Assembly (NCBI GenBank): GCA_050732695.1
Contig: JBOHRL010000093.1
Location: forward strand, 1 to 64,000
Source: JBFFZF01 sp050732695
GTDB lineage: Bacteria; Gemmatimonadota; Gemmatimonadetes; Longimicrobiales; RSA9
DNA: 64,000 bases
Direction: 5' to 3'
How positions within the stretch are numbered: position 1 is the stretch's first letter; each line of letters begins with the position of its first letter. Below are positions 44,370 to 55,860 of the stretch, piece by piece. The notes beneath the pieces were generated by a model. It was not told where the DNA came from and did no database searches. It worked only from the letters and a program-made list of their open reading frames with translations. A program made the translations under genes and the position numbers.

Positions 44370-45692
44370 ATGAAACGATTCATCGCTGTCGGGCGAAGCC
44401 GCCGATCGCTTCGCCTGCCGCTGGCCGCCGCACTGCTCACTGTGCCGGCCGCAGCGTGTGACAATATTCTCGAGGTCGAGGACCCGGACGTTGTCCGGCC
44501 GCCACAACTCGAAGGAGCGGCAGGAATCCCTTCGCGTGTGAACGGTGCGATTCTCGATCTCCAGATCGCATTCAACGGCAACTTCAACAACAGTCTCGTT
44601 GTGGCACAAGGTCTGTTCACGGACGAGTACTATTTTTCCGATACGTTCACGGATCGCGGCGAAGTCGATCGTCGCAACATCAATCGCGACGACAACCAGA
44701 TCATCCTCAATGTGTTCAGTGGGCTGATCTTGACCAGGACATCCGCGGCCGCTGCAATCGACGCGATCAACGAGTTCGAACCGGACAACGAGAATCTCTC
44801 GTTAATGCACTCGATCCACGGCTTCACGGACGTCTTCCTCGGCGAGTCCTTCTGCGCCGGTGTGCCGATCAGCACGCTGGTCGGCAATACCATCGAGTTC
44901 GGCACCCCGCGCACGATGGCGGAGACGTTCGAGGATGCAATCGATGCATTCGACGCAGCGATCGCGGCCGATCCTGCGGCGGACGCTGCCCGCATCGGCA
45001 AAGGCCGCGCATTGGTCGATCTTGGCCGTTACGACGAAGCCGCCGCAGTCGTTGCTGGCGTTGCGACCGGTTTCGCGGAATTCGTGCGCCACTCGTCGAC
45101 CGCGGCATCGCAGAACAATGGGCTGTGGTCACTCAGCACGAACGGTCGCCTCACGGTTTGGGACCACGACGGCGGCAATGGCCTGGCGTTCCGCAGCGCG
45201 AACGACCCGCGGGTACCATGGCTCGACACGGGCGGCCTGGGGTGGGACGAGGAGACGCCTCTCTATCTCCAGCTCGTTCAGCCCGACATCGATTCCGATG
45301 TCCCGTTGGCTACCGGCATCGAGGCACGCCTGATCGAGGCGGAAGCCGCACTCGATGCCGGCGATCGCGCAGGCTTCTTCAGTGCGCACAACGCCGCACG
45401 CGCAACCGAGAACCTCGCGCCATTGACGGACAACGGCGAGTTGCTGGACGAACTCGTCGACCTGCACTTCTCAGAGCGAGGCTTCTGGTTCTACAGCACC
45501 GCGCATCGCCTCGGCGATCTGCGCAGACTCGTCCGCCAGTACGGGCGCGATGCCGAATCCGTCTTCCCGACTGGCGCGTACCAGAAGGGTGGCACGTTTG
45601 GCAGTGATGTGAACTTCCCGATCCCGGTCGAGGAGGATAACAACCCGAACACGCGGCCGCTCGAACAGGGCTGCCTCGATCGCAGCGCCTGA
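44370..45692 (+). CDS. SusD/RagB-like outer-membrane lipoprotein
   Basis: The surface lipoprotein partner of the SusC-like receptor, 440 residues with lipobox PAAAC (Cys about 30). DNILEVEDPDVV after the Cys is the usual SusD beginning. TPR-like helices follow (ARIGKGRALVDLGRYDEAAAV) and the C-terminus has the LHFSERGFWFYSTAHRLGDLRRL block typical of SusD/RagB. It forms a lid over the SusC barrel and delivers ligand. The two genes are 18 bases apart. Confidence 0.93.
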   Translation: MKRFIAVGRSRRSLRLPLAAALLTVPAAACDNILEVEDPDVVRPPQLEGAAGIPSRVNGAILDLQIAFNGNFNNSLVVAQGLFTDEYYFSDTFTDRGEVDRRNINRDDNQIILNVFSGLILTRTSAAAAIDAINEFEPDNENLSLMHSIHGFTDVFLGESFCAGVPISTLVGNTIEFGTPRTMAETFEDAIDAFDAAIAADPAADAARIGKGRALVDLGRYDEAAAVVAGVATGFAEFVRHSSTAASQNNGLWSLSTNGRLTVWDHDGGNGLAFRSANDPRVPWLDTGGLGWDEETPLYLQLVQPDIDSDVPLATGIEARLIEAEAALDAGDRAGFFSAHNAARATENLAPLTDNGELLDELVDLHFSERGFWFYSTAHRLGDLRRLVRQYGRDAESVFPTGAYQKGGTFGSDVNFPIPVEEDNNPNTRPLEQGCLDRSA

Positions 45693-45850
45693 CCATCCAG
45701 CGGGGTCGGCATTTCGCCGGCCCCGCTCCGGACGCTGAGCAACGATCCGATTGTCCCACCAACACGCTGCGGAAGCCACGCCCCGACTTGTCCTGCACGC
45801 TCGCCTCCTGCATCATGACTGCAACGCGGGAAACGGGGCAGGGGCCGGTG

Positions 45851-47692
45851 ATGATCAAAGCACGACGATCGGGCCAGGGCACGCGGCGGGCGGCGTCCCA
45901 CTCGGCAGCCATCTGGTCGTGGATGGTGGCCGGGACGGCCATGGTCATGGCTGCGGCCAGTCTCGTGCGAATTCAGCCAGGTTTGCCGCCACACGTCGTC
46001 GCAGGCATCCGTGCCGAGCCGATTGCCGATACGATCTGGCCGGCCAGTTGGAGCGAACTCGCGCGCACGCCAGCTGCTACGCAGGCGACGAGCATCGAAA
46101 CGATGGTCGATGTCATTGCCACTCTCGCCGCAGCCTCGTTCGCACTCGCATTGCTCAATGTGTTCGCGCTGCTGGCGGTGCGTCGGCTGCACGAACGGCG
46201 CAGCGACGCAATCCGCGTTGCGCTCGGCGCCACGCGGGCGAGACTGCTGCGCGCCCGGTGGCGCGAGAACCAGCGCGAAATCGGTATCGGCACCGTTCTC
46301 GCCCTGATCGGCGCTGCCGCCGGCGTCAGGTTCCTTGGAGCGACATGGCCTGACGGGCTGGAAACGCCGCCGAACACGTTTCCGCTCGCAGCGATGGCGG
46401 TCGTCGCAATCGTCCTGCTCGGCCTCGGTGCGTTGAACGCGGTCGCTGCGTCGCGACTGCCGAATGCAGCGCTTGAACTGGCCGGTGGCAGCGCGACAGC
46501 CAGTGTTCGCAGAGTTCGCGAGAACGCAGGCATTGCCGTCATCCAGATCGCACTCGCGGTCGCTCTGGCATCGGCGGCGCTCCTGCTCTACCGAAATGGC
46601 CGCGTTGTGCCGGATTCAAGCGCATTCGATTCGGCTGACCTGATCTCGGCGGATCTCACGTTCACGACACCCCTGCCCCCTGCCGAGAGCGCGGCAGCGT
46701 ACGCCTCGCTCCTCGCCCGCACCGAGGCTTCGACGGGTTTGCGCGCCGCCGGCATCTCGAGTCCGGGCACATGGCTCGGCATTGGCACACGCGATCGAGT
46801 CGCATTCGAGTGCGGCGCCTGTGAGATCGGCTTGATGGTCATGCCCATACAGATGCGCGTCGTCTCGCACCATGCGGTGAGTCCTGGCTTCTTCGCGAGT
46901 ATCGGCCTGCCACCCGTCGAGGGAAGGGAGTTCACTACAGGCGATACACTCGCTGGCGAGCGGGTCGCGCTCGTGAATCAGACGTTTGCACAGACGAGCT
47001 TCGAGGCCGGGCAGCCCATCGGCAGAAAGGTCCAGCTCGGTGGCCTGCGGGGCGAATGGTTCAGCATTGTCGGCGTGGTACCGGACATTCAGGGCAGCGG
47101 CATCGGCGCACCACGCGCGAGTATCCCTGCGTTATTCGTTCCCATCCTTCAGATGCCGCCGGCCGCCGCCATGCTCACGGCACGCATGACAGGATCAGAG
47201 GCCAGTGCCGAGGAGTTCGCTGCACTGGTGCGGCCGTCCGCAGATGGGATCATCATTGCGGCCGGCGTTGCCATGACCGAACGCCTTGCGGGGGCCGTCG
47301 CGCCCGTGCTCTGGGCGGGTGCGCTGCTGCTCGTGTTCGCTGCTGTCGCGATGCTGCTCTCGCTCCATGGTATGCACGCATCGCTCGATGCTCAGGTGCG
47401 TAACCGACAGCGCGAACTCACCGTGCGCGCCGCCGTGGGCGCTTCGCCGCTCCGCCTCGCGCAACACATCCTCGGCCGGACCGTGCGACTTCTCGCCACG
47501 GGAGTACTCGCTGGCATCGTGCTGGCATTGATGAGTGCACGACTTCTCGAGTCCGCGATCGGTGGGATTCCCGTCCTCGATGTTGCGCCGCTGATCGGCG
47601 CCGCCTTCGCCGCTGTCGCTCTCGCAGGCGGCATCCACGCAGTTCGCCGCGCCGCGCGGACCGCACCCGCTTCAGCTCTCGCAGAGTGGTGA
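45851..47692 (+). CDS. MacB/FtsX-type ABC transporter permease, without ATPase
   Basis: A membrane protein of about 613 residues with two FtsX-like halves, as in ADOP-type acidobacterial permeases. The first span is at about 20-40, three spans and LAVRRLHERRSDAIRVALGATRARLLRAR belong to the first FtsX domain, a periplasmic MacB-like part follows (about 200-430), and the second FtsX domain holds LSLHGMHASLDAQVRNRQRELTVRAAVGASPLRL. No ATPase gene is adjacent. The start is uncertain: ATG 45851 has AGGGG upstream, ATG 45815 does not. It lies 158 bases after the SusD-like gene and may export or mechanically transmit, rather than import. Confidence 0.83.
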   Translation: MIKARRSGQGTRRAASHSAAIWSWMVAGTAMVMAAASLVRIQPGLPPHVVAGIRAEPIADTIWPASWSELARTPAATQATSIETMVDVIATLAAASFALALLNVFALLAVRRLHERRSDAIRVALGATRARLLRARWRENQREIGIGTVLALIGAAAGVRFLGATWPDGLETPPNTFPLAAMAVVAIVLLGLGALNAVAASRLPNAALELAGGSATASVRRVRENAGIAVIQIALAVALASAALLLYRNGRVVPDSSAFDSADLISADLTFTTPLPPAESAAAYASLLARTEASTGLRAAGISSPGTWLGIGTRDRVAFECGACEIGLMVMPIQMRVVSHHAVSPGFFASIGLPPVEGREFTTGDTLAGERVALVNQTFAQTSFEAGQPIGRKVQLGGLRGEWFSIVGVVPDIQGSGIGAPRASIPALFVPILQMPPAAAMLTARMTGSEASAEEFAALVRPSADGIIIAAGVAMTERLAGAVAPVLWAGALLLVFAAVAMLLSLHGMHASLDAQVRNRQRELTVRAAVGASPLRLAQHILGRTVRLLATGVLAGIVLALMSARLLESAIGGIPVLDVAPLIGAAFAAVALAGGIHAVRRAARTAPASALAEW

Positions 47693-47701
47693 ACCAGGGC
47701 G

Positions 47702-49408
<1,707 letters not shown>

Positions 49409-49686
49409 TCTGGCCTCCATGTATTGGCCCCGGCCACGCGCCCGCCTCCGGTCCGCAGCGTACAATCGCTTCACCGACTTCGGCAGTATAGCGTCCGGCT
49501 GGCGCGCCGTGCCAACCGTTGCCCGGATCCTGGCTGGCTCGGGCGGCTCGTCAGCGCGACGTCCTCGCTGCCCTCCACGGTCCGCGATCCGGCAACCCGT
49601 CGTTGCACGGTTCATGGTGGAGCGGTACCATCGACGCATGGCCGGGACGGGGTTTCGGCCGGTTTCAGCCGATCCGCGGAGTCTTC

Positions 49687-51075
49687 ATGCGACGTCCCTT
49701 GATTCACGCTTTACTCCTGCTTCTCGGCGTGGTTGTACCGGCCGATGCGCAGAACTCGATCGCGTTCGCGGGTGCGACGCTGATTGATGGAACGGGCGAG
49801 GCGCCGGTGGCAGATGCGGTCGTCGTCGTGCGCGATGGTCGTATCGCCTGCGCGGGGACACGCGCGAGTTGCCCCGTACCAGCGGCGGCACAAACGCATG
49901 ACCTTACGGGTCATTGGCTCACGCCCGGGCTCGTCGATGCGCATGTGCATTACTCGCAGACCGGCTGGGTCGATGGCCGGCCCGACTCGTACGATGCGCG
50001 CGAGCGATTTCCCTACGACCGCACGATTGCGTGGTTGCGCGATCCTGCGCACTTCTACCGCTCGTGGCTTTGCTCCGGTGTTACCGCGACGTTCGATGTC
50101 GGCGGGTACCCATGGACGTGGGGGCTGCGCGAGGCAGCCGAAAACTCGAGCGATGCACCTCATGTCGCTGCGGCCGGGCCGCTCCTCTCGACACGTGACC
50201 ACTGGCTTAACGTTCCCGCCGAGCGACAGTTCATCCATATCCCGACCGACTCCGCTGTCGAGGCGGGCGCGCACTACCTCATCGCGAATGGCACCAGCGC
50301 CATCAAGATCTGGTTCCTCATCGGCGCGAGTGCGCAGGACACTGCAGCATGGGCCCATCGCATCCGGCTTGCGGGCGAGCGTGCCAACCATGCGGGCGTT
50401 CCCCTCATCGTCCACGCCACCAACCTGTGGGGCGCAACGCGCGCTCTCGAAGCTGGGGCGAAACTGCTCGTCCACGGTGTCGCCGATCAGCCAGTCGACC
50501 AGACGTTCATCGACCTCGCCCGCAAGAACCGTACGGTCTACACACCGACTCTCGTCGTCAACGACGGCTACCGTCAACTTCGCGCTCGCGACTTCAACGA
50601 TGACAACTACGAGATGGCGTGTGTCGACCCGGAGACCAGAGCCAAGGCGTTCCTGACCGACTCATTGCCAGGCCGCCCCTCGACAGAGGCCATTGAACGC
50701 GCGCGCCGGAACGCCGAGAGGCAGTTCGCCATGGACGCCGAGAATGTGCGTCGCGCCCATGAGGCCGGAATCCCCATTGCAGTCGGCACCGATGCGGGCA
50801 ACCCGCTCACGCTGCACGGTCCGTCAATCTACCTCGAGATGGAAGCGCTCCAGCGCGCCGGCCTCTCGCCCATGGACGTGATTGTCGCAGCAACCAGGAA
50901 CGGCGCGCTCGCCATGAACCGGCTCGCCGAGTTCGGCACGATCGCCCCCGGCATGATCGCGGACATGCTCGTCGTCGACGCCGACCCGACGGCTGACATC
51001 CGCAACATGCGCCGGGTGTCGCTCATCGTGCGCCGTGGCACCATACACAAACGCGCCGACCTCGAGTATCGATGA
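49687..51075 (+). CDS. Exported amidohydrolase with complete metal site
   Basis: An exported amidohydrolase of 462 residues (signal peptide HALLLLLGVVVPADAQ). Metal and catalytic residues are complete: PGLVDAHVHYSQ (both His), Lys in SAIKIWFLIG, His in IVHATN and LVHGVAD, and Asp in VGTDAGNPLTLHG. The ending GMIADMLVVDADPTADIRNM is the usual closing strand. It belongs to the same broad group as the protein at 3852, which has lost the first His. Likely substrates are N-acyl amino acids, dipeptides or amides. Confidence 0.9.
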   Translation: MRRPLIHALLLLLGVVVPADAQNSIAFAGATLIDGTGEAPVADAVVVVRDGRIACAGTRASCPVPAAAQTHDLTGHWLTPGLVDAHVHYSQTGWVDGRPDSYDARERFPYDRTIAWLRDPAHFYRSWLCSGVTATFDVGGYPWTWGLREAAENSSDAPHVAAAGPLLSTRDHWLNVPAERQFIHIPTDSAVEAGAHYLIANGTSAIKIWFLIGASAQDTAAWAHRIRLAGERANHAGVPLIVHATNLWGATRALEAGAKLLVHGVADQPVDQTFIDLARKNRTVYTPTLVVNDGYRQLRARDFNDDNYEMACVDPETRAKAFLTDSLPGRPSTEAIERARRNAERQFAMDAENVRRAHEAGIPIAVGTDAGNPLTLHGPSIYLEMEALQRAGLSPMDVIVAATRNGALAMNRLAEFGTIAPGMIADMLVVDADPTADIRNMRRVSLIVRRGTIHKRADLEYR

Positions 51076-51115
51076 AGGGTCACACCGTATCGACGCGGAC
51101 CACTCGGGAGCACCG

Positions 51116-52384
51116 ATGACGAATGACAACCCTGCGCCGGCAACGCATCGTTCGCGTGCTGGAGTGCATGCACGATCCGTGATCCGGTTTGCGATGGTCG
51201 TGGTGCTGTGCGCGGCGTGCGACCAGGCCGGCGGCGAGGACGTGGCGCGCGCGGTGTTTCGCGACAGCGCTGGCGTGCGCATCGCAGAGAATCCATCGCC
51301 GGATGACTCGGCCGCGCTCCCGTGGTGGCGATTCGAGGGTCCGCTCCTCGATGTGGGAGGCGAAGGAGTCGAAGAGCCGTACGCACTTTTCCGGGTATCG
51401 ACCGCGATGCGTCTCGCCGATGGCCGCGTCGTGGTGGCGAATGGAGGATCGACGGACCTTCGTTACTATGATGCGGAAGGGCGTCACGTCGCGACGGTAG
51501 GCAGGAGCGGCGAAGGCCCGGGTGAATTCCGCAGCGTGAGCATGCTGATGCGCGGGCCGGGTGATTCGCTGACCGTGTACGACATTCAGGCCAGGCGGCT
51601 CTCGCTGATCAGCCCGGAGCCAGAGTTCATCCGCGATTTCACGTTTGGCGAGCCGGGCGGGTTCGGCCGACTGATCGGTCGCACAACCAGCGGCGAGTTC
51701 GTGGGACAGCCTACCGGCTTCCGCGGTGCTCCCGGTGAGATGCCGAGTGGACTGGTTCGGATGGATCAGCCCGTGACCCTCCACTCGGCGACCGGCGAAC
51801 TCGTAGACACGATCGGCACGTTCCCGGGTGCGGAGACGTTCATCAACATCAACACCCAAGGCGGTCAGATCGCGTCCATCGAGATTCGCAGGCTGCCGTT
51901 TGCACGCTCGCCATCCTTCGCGCTGACCGGGGACGAATTATACGTCGGGTCCCAGGACGGACCGGAGATCAGCCGCTACAGGCTCGACGGCACGATGGTC
52001 CTGTCGATTCGAACCGGCCGGCAGCCGGAACCCGTCACGCCGGAACATCTGAATGCAGTGATCGAGAGTCGTCTCGAGAATGCGCCACCGGAAAGGCACG
52101 CCGAGATGCGCGCCGTCATGGAAGCCACGCCCCACGGCAAGCAGATTCCGCCGTACGGCAGCTTCACCGTGGATCCGAGCGGCAATCTGTGGGTGGCGGA
52201 CCATGACGATCCACTGTCGACACGCGGCCGCTTTACCGTGTACGGCGACGACGGCGGACTGCTCGCCCGCATTGCGCTGCCCGAACGCTTCCGGCCATTC
52301 GACATTGGTGAGGACTGGATCCTCGGCCTCGAGTTGGACGAGCTGGATGTCGAGCACGTGCGCCTCTATCGCATCGTCAAGTAA
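51116..52384 (+). CDS. 6-bladed beta-propeller lipoprotein
   Basis: A 422-residue lipoprotein with the intact version of the fold broken at 20.9 kb. The lipobox is in VVVLCAACD. Characteristic segments are WWRFEGPLLDVGGEGVEEPY, FRVSTAMRLADGRVVVANGG and VGRSGEGPGEFRSV, then propeller blades to the end. The start at 51116 has GGGAG upstream and lies 40 bases after the amidohydrolase stop. The ligand is unknown; such proteins are numerous in Gemmatimonadota and Bacteroidota. Confidence 0.82.
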   Translation: MTNDNPAPATHRSRAGVHARSVIRFAMVVVLCAACDQAGGEDVARAVFRDSAGVRIAENPSPDDSAALPWWRFEGPLLDVGGEGVEEPYALFRVSTAMRLADGRVVVANGGSTDLRYYDAEGRHVATVGRSGEGPGEFRSVSMLMRGPGDSLTVYDIQARRLSLISPEPEFIRDFTFGEPGGFGRLIGRTTSGEFVGQPTGFRGAPGEMPSGLVRMDQPVTLHSATGELVDTIGTFPGAETFININTQGGQIASIEIRRLPFARSPSFALTGDELYVGSQDGPEISRYRLDGTMVLSIRTGRQPEPVTPEHLNAVIESRLENAPPERHAEMRAVMEATPHGKQIPPYGSFTVDPSGNLWVADHDDPLSTRGRFTVYGDDGGLLARIALPERFRPFDIGEDWILGLELDELDVEHVRLYRIVK

Positions 52385-52601
52385 CCCCCCGAGGATCCGG
52401 CGCAACGCCTTTGCCGCCAGCAGCATCGTTCGTCGCTCGGGCCACACCGCCCGGCAATGACATCGCTGCCCGCGCCAGACCGTTCGCCCGCGGCTGACGT
52501 ACCGTTGTCATACTTCGCCTGGCTGAATGCTCCTCAGATGGAGCAAGCGGGTCACACGAGGTGGCGCGCGCGGCTCCCGGACGTCATGCAGGAGGCCAGC
52601 C

Positions 52602-53369
52602 ATGCAACAACGCGCAAGGCACACGATCACTGCTGCGCTCCTTCCATTCCTCGCCCTTCACACGGCGTGTGACAGTCATCCGATGAGTTCCACCGAACCC
52701 ATCGGGACCAGCGCCGCGCAGGTGCCGGGCGCGAATTCGGCCGGCGATGGACTCAGCGCCGACATTGCGGACGGCGAAGCGGAGCCATTCGATGTTGCAG
52801 AAGTGTTCTTCGAGTTCAACACCACCGACAATGATCTGGGGTTCCAGATCTTTCTCGATGCGGAGGGTTGGCAACGATTGAGTCTCGCTGATCCTGCTCG
52901 AAGGAACACCGTCGAGATCAACGCACGGGGCGCGCTCTCGGAACTCGGCATTACCGAGCTGCGCTTCGAAAGCGCCGAGCCATCACCCGCCGAAGTTCTC
53001 GCGCTGTTCCCGCCCGGCCCCTACCGGTTCACGGGAATGACCGTCGAAGGTCAGCGACTTGCCAGCACTGCCAGACTGTCACACCGGTTTCTGCCCGCAC
53101 CCACGTTCTCCCCATCGGGCGGAGAAACCGTCGACAGAAATGCAACCGTGGTGAGGTGGCACGCGCCGGGCGCCCGTCAGATCGAGATCATCATCGAGGA
53201 CGAGGAAGCCAGGAACGTCTTCGACGTCGTCGTCTCATCGCCGATTACGAGTCTGGACGTGCCGCCGCAGTTCCTGCTGGCCGGGACCGAATACAAGATC
53301 GAGATCCTCGCGATTGCCGAGAACGGCAATCGCACGATCGCGGAGAGCACGTTCATAACGTTGCAGTAA
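52602..53369 (+). CDS. Hypothetical lipoprotein with Ig-like tail
   Basis: A 255-residue lipoprotein from ATG 52602, with AGGAGG upstream. The signal is ALLPFLALHTACD (lipobox LHTAC). An acidic stretch (about 45-65) precedes two beta domains: FFEFNTTDNDLGFQIFLDAE (about 68-150) and a fibronectin-III-like C-terminal domain (PTFSPSGGETVDRNATVVRW, then YKIEILAIAENGNRTIAEST). I do not recognise the family. The N-terminal domain has an NTTDNDLGFQ turn seen in some secreted proteins, which is not enough for a name. Confidence 0.7.
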   Translation: MQQRARHTITAALLPFLALHTACDSHPMSSTEPIGTSAAQVPGANSAGDGLSADIADGEAEPFDVAEVFFEFNTTDNDLGFQIFLDAEGWQRLSLADPARRNTVEINARGALSELGITELRFESAEPSPAEVLALFPPGPYRFTGMTVEGQRLASTARLSHRFLPAPTFSPSGGETVDRNATVVRWHAPGARQIEIIIEDEEARNVFDVVVSSPITSLDVPPQFLLAGTEYKIEILAIAENGNRTIAESTFITLQ

Positions 53370-53458
53370 GAGGTTCCGCCGAGCGCCTCAGCCGGGTCAG
53401 GAACGCGTCCGTCGGATCAGGAAACAGCCGCGCGGGAAGTCGTTGCCGGACAGGAAGA

Positions 53459-53485
53459 CCGCCCGGCAGGAACACTGCCGGGCGG
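53459..53485. terminator. Possible bidirectional terminator hairpin
   Basis: CCGCCCGGCAG, loop GAACA, CTGCCGGGCGG form an 11-base perfect GC stem between two convergent genes (the lipoprotein and ahcY). No T-run follows on either side, so termination would be of the hairpin-only type, or the element may be another structured repeat. Nearby are short CAGGAA/GGGAA repeats. Confidence 0.55.
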
Positions 53486-53515
53486 GAACTCGGAGCCCCG
53501 GCAGGAAAGACTACC

Positions 53516-54997
53516 CTAGTACCGGTAATGATCCGGCTTGTACGGTCCCTCGACGGGCACGCCGATGTAGGCGGCCTGTTCTGCCGAGAGCGGCGTCAGC
53601 TTTGCGCCCAGCTTGTCGAGATGCAGGCGCGCGACTTTCTCGTCGAGCTTCTTGGGCAGAACATGGACTTTCCGCTGGTAACGGTCGGCGTTCTGCTTCA
53701 GCTCGATCTGGGCCAGCACCTGGTTCGTGAAACTGGCGGACATGACGAAGCTGGGATGCCCTGTCGCGCAGCCGAGGTTGAGCAGGCGGCCTTCGGCAAG
53801 GATCAGCACGCTGTGCCCGTCGGGGAACCGGAACTCATCGTACTGCGGCTTTATGTTGATCCGCTCAATGCCTCGGCGCTTGAGGGACGCCATGTCGATC
53901 TCGTTGTCGAAGTGGCCGATGTTCCCGACAATGGCCTTGTCCTTCATGCGTGCCATGTGATCGTAGGTGATCACGTCCTTGTTGCCCGTCGCCGTGATGA
54001 ACACGTCCGCGCTCTCGAGCACGTGATCGAGCGTGTTCACTTTGAAGCCTTCCATGGCGGCCTGAAGCGCGCAGATGGGATCGATCTCCGTCACGACGAC
54101 GCGCGCGCCCTGGCCGCGCAGGGCCTGTGCGCAACCCTTGCCGACTTCGCCGTACCCGCACACCACGACCTGCTTGCCGGCGAGCATGACGTCGGTCGCA
54201 CGGTTCAGGCCATCGATCACGGAGTGACGGCACCCGTAGATGTTGTCGAATTTCGACTTCGTCACTGAATCGTTCACGTTGATGGCGGGGAAGAGGAGTG
54301 TGCCTGCCCGCTCCATCTCGTACAGCCGGTGTACGCCCGTCGTCGTCTCTTCGGACACACCGCGGATCGTCTTCGCCATGCGCGTCCAGCGCCCGGCATC
54401 CTCGCTCTGCACGCGACGCAGCAGATCGAGAATCACGCCCCACTCCTCCGGATCGGCTTCGGCATCGAAGGCTGGAACTGCACCGGCCTTCTCGAACTCG
54501 ACTCCCTTGTGAATCAGCAGCGTCGCATCGCCACCATCATCCACCACCAGATCGGGACCCGTGCCGTCGGGCCACAGCAATGCCTGCTCCGTGCACCACC
54601 AATACTCTTCCAGCGTTTCGCCCTTCCAGGCAAAGACCGGCACGCCCCGTGGCTCGTCGACGCTCCCGTTCCGACCCACGACGGCCGCAGCCGCTGCGTG
54701 GTCCTGCGTCGAAAAGATGTTGCACGATGCCCATCGCACATCCGCACCCAATGCCTCGAGTGTCTCGATCAGAACCGCCGTCTGAACCGTCATGTGCAGC
54801 GAACCCATCACGTTCACGCCCGCCAGCGGACGCGCAGCCCCATACTCCTCACGCACCGCCATCAGGCCCGGCATCTCCTGCTCCGCTAGCCGGATCTCCT
54901 TCCGCCCCCACTCCGCCAGCCCCAGGTCCGCCACCTTGAACGGCAGCCGTTCCGTTCCAGTCCCCGCCCGCTGCCGCGTCAGAACCCCGCTCTCCAT
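53516..54997 (-). CDS. ahcY: Adenosylhomocysteinase
   Basis: Hydrolyses S-adenosylhomocysteine to adenosine and homocysteine, removing the inhibitory by-product of methylation. The 493-residue protein has the full family pattern: NVMGSLHMTVQTAVLIETL with the substrate His, CNIFSTQDHAAAA, INVNDSVTKSKFDNIYGCRH with the catalytic Lys/Asp, the NAD fold VVVCGYGEVGKGCA, GNIGHFDNEID, and the C-terminus VPVEGPYKPDHYRY, which reaches into the NAD site of the neighbour subunit. The insert around 145-185 is typical of the long bacterial form. The start at 54997 has AGAGAGGA upstream. Just upstream on the same strand is the tail of a methyltransferase, a usual partner of ahcY. Confidence 0.96.
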   Translation of the reverse strand: MESGVLTRQRAGTGTERLPFKVADLGLAEWGRKEIRLAEQEMPGLMAVREEYGAARPLAGVNVMGSLHMTVQTAVLIETLEALGADVRWASCNIFSTQDHAAAAAVVGRNGSVDEPRGVPVFAWKGETLEEYWWCTEQALLWPDGTGPDLVVDDGGDATLLIHKGVEFEKAGAVPAFDAEADPEEWGVILDLLRRVQSEDAGRWTRMAKTIRGVSEETTTGVHRLYEMERAGTLLFPAINVNDSVTKSKFDNIYGCRHSVIDGLNRATDVMLAGKQVVVCGYGEVGKGCAQALRGQGARVVVTEIDPICALQAAMEGFKVNTLDHVLESADVFITATGNKDVITYDHMARMKDKAIVGNIGHFDNEIDMASLKRRGIERINIKPQYDEFRFPDGHSVLILAEGRLLNLGCATGHPSFVMSASFTNQVLAQIELKQNADRYQRKVHVLPKKLDEKVARLHLDKLGAKLTPLSAEQAAYIGVPVEGPYKPDHYRY

Positions 54998-55108
54998 GCT
55001 GTATCCTCTCTGTTCGAGTCCGCTCCTCCATCGTCCGCCTGCCGCCGGCGACAATCGCCCCGCCACCGCCGCACCGACCCGCGCGCACAACTCACCGCCG
55101 TTCCCCGC

Positions 55109-55336
55109 CTATCGACCGCCCTCCCACCCGCCGTTCCTCAACGATGCCACAAACAGCAGCGGTCCCTTTGCGCCCGGCTCCGGCGGTAGTGCCTGAGTGT
55201 CCACCCGCTCGAACCCCGCTCGCCTCGCCATGTCCTCTACCTGGTCCGGCGAGAAACCAAGCCACACGTGCCCCATGTCCGACCGGTACTCTTCGCGTTC
55301 GTGCTCACGCATGTCCACCACGATCAACCGGCCGCC
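55109..55336 (-). pseudogene. ArsR-associated SAM methyltransferase, C-terminal tail
   Basis: The last 75 residues, GGRLIVVDMREHEREEYRSD followed by MGHVWLGFSPDQVEDMARRAGF and LLFVASLRN, are the end of the ArsR/methyltransferase fusion proteins often found directly before ahcY. The DNA-binding and SAM-binding parts are missing. The frame runs unbroken into a sigma-factor remnant upstream, with a junction at about 55337-55384 that includes a run of eight C on the plus strand (near 55365). This looks like the scar of a deletion that removed most of two genes. Confidence 0.7.
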
Positions 55337-55384
55337 TCGCCTCCGGTTCAACCGGCTCTCCCCCCCCGTCCTTCTTTGAGGACA

Positions 55385-55860
55385 GCCCCTCGTCCCGGCG
55401 ATCCGTTGCAGGGCCGGAAAGGTGCGTAGGAGACGGCGCCCGCACGTGATCTGCTTCTCGACGGCCTTCGGCGAGATGCTGAGAATCCAGGCAATCTCGG
55501 CACGGGTCACGCCAGCGAGCGCAAGCCGCATCACGGATCCACAACGCGGGGGCAATCGGTTAATCGACGACCGAACGCAGTCGATCAGCTCGCGTCGTTC
55601 CGCCATTTCGTCTGGTTGGAGCAACAATGCCGGGAGATCGGGTGACAAGTCGAGTGGCTCGAGACATTGCCGCTGCTTGACGAACTCCAACGCCTCATTG
55701 CGACCCGCCCGTTCGAAGAACGCCCGTCCCAGCGGTCGCTGCCAGGCTTCAGGGCCCTCACGCCAGAGACAGACGACCGCGCTCAGTCACATCGTCCGCG
55801 TCGTCGTCGCACTCGACGATCCTGCGGGCGGCCCACCAGACCGCTTGCCAATTCCTGGAG
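55385..55860 (-). pseudogene. ECF sigma factor remnant
   Basis: Region 2 is readable as NWQAVWWAARRIVECDDDAD in one frame near 55850-55780. After a frameshift the next frame reads VCLWREGPEAWQRPLGRAFF and then region 4: INRLPPRCGSVMRLALAGVT, RAEIAWILSISPKAVEKQI. The end is joined to the methyltransferase tail. The gene has at least one frameshift and a lost C-terminus, so it is inactive. An STN-type TonB receptor, a class often controlled by ECF sigma factors, lies about 0.9 kb away on the other strand; the link is speculative. Confidence 0.65.

Noticed and set aside
53459..53485. Classical rho-independent terminator
   Set aside because: The stem is strong but no T-run follows on either strand, so it is listed only as a possible hairpin terminator.
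54998..55108. Possible SAH riboswitch upstream of ahcY
   Set aside because: I searched the short leader for the conserved core and paired elements and could not identify them; the space is also shared with the methyltransferase tail.
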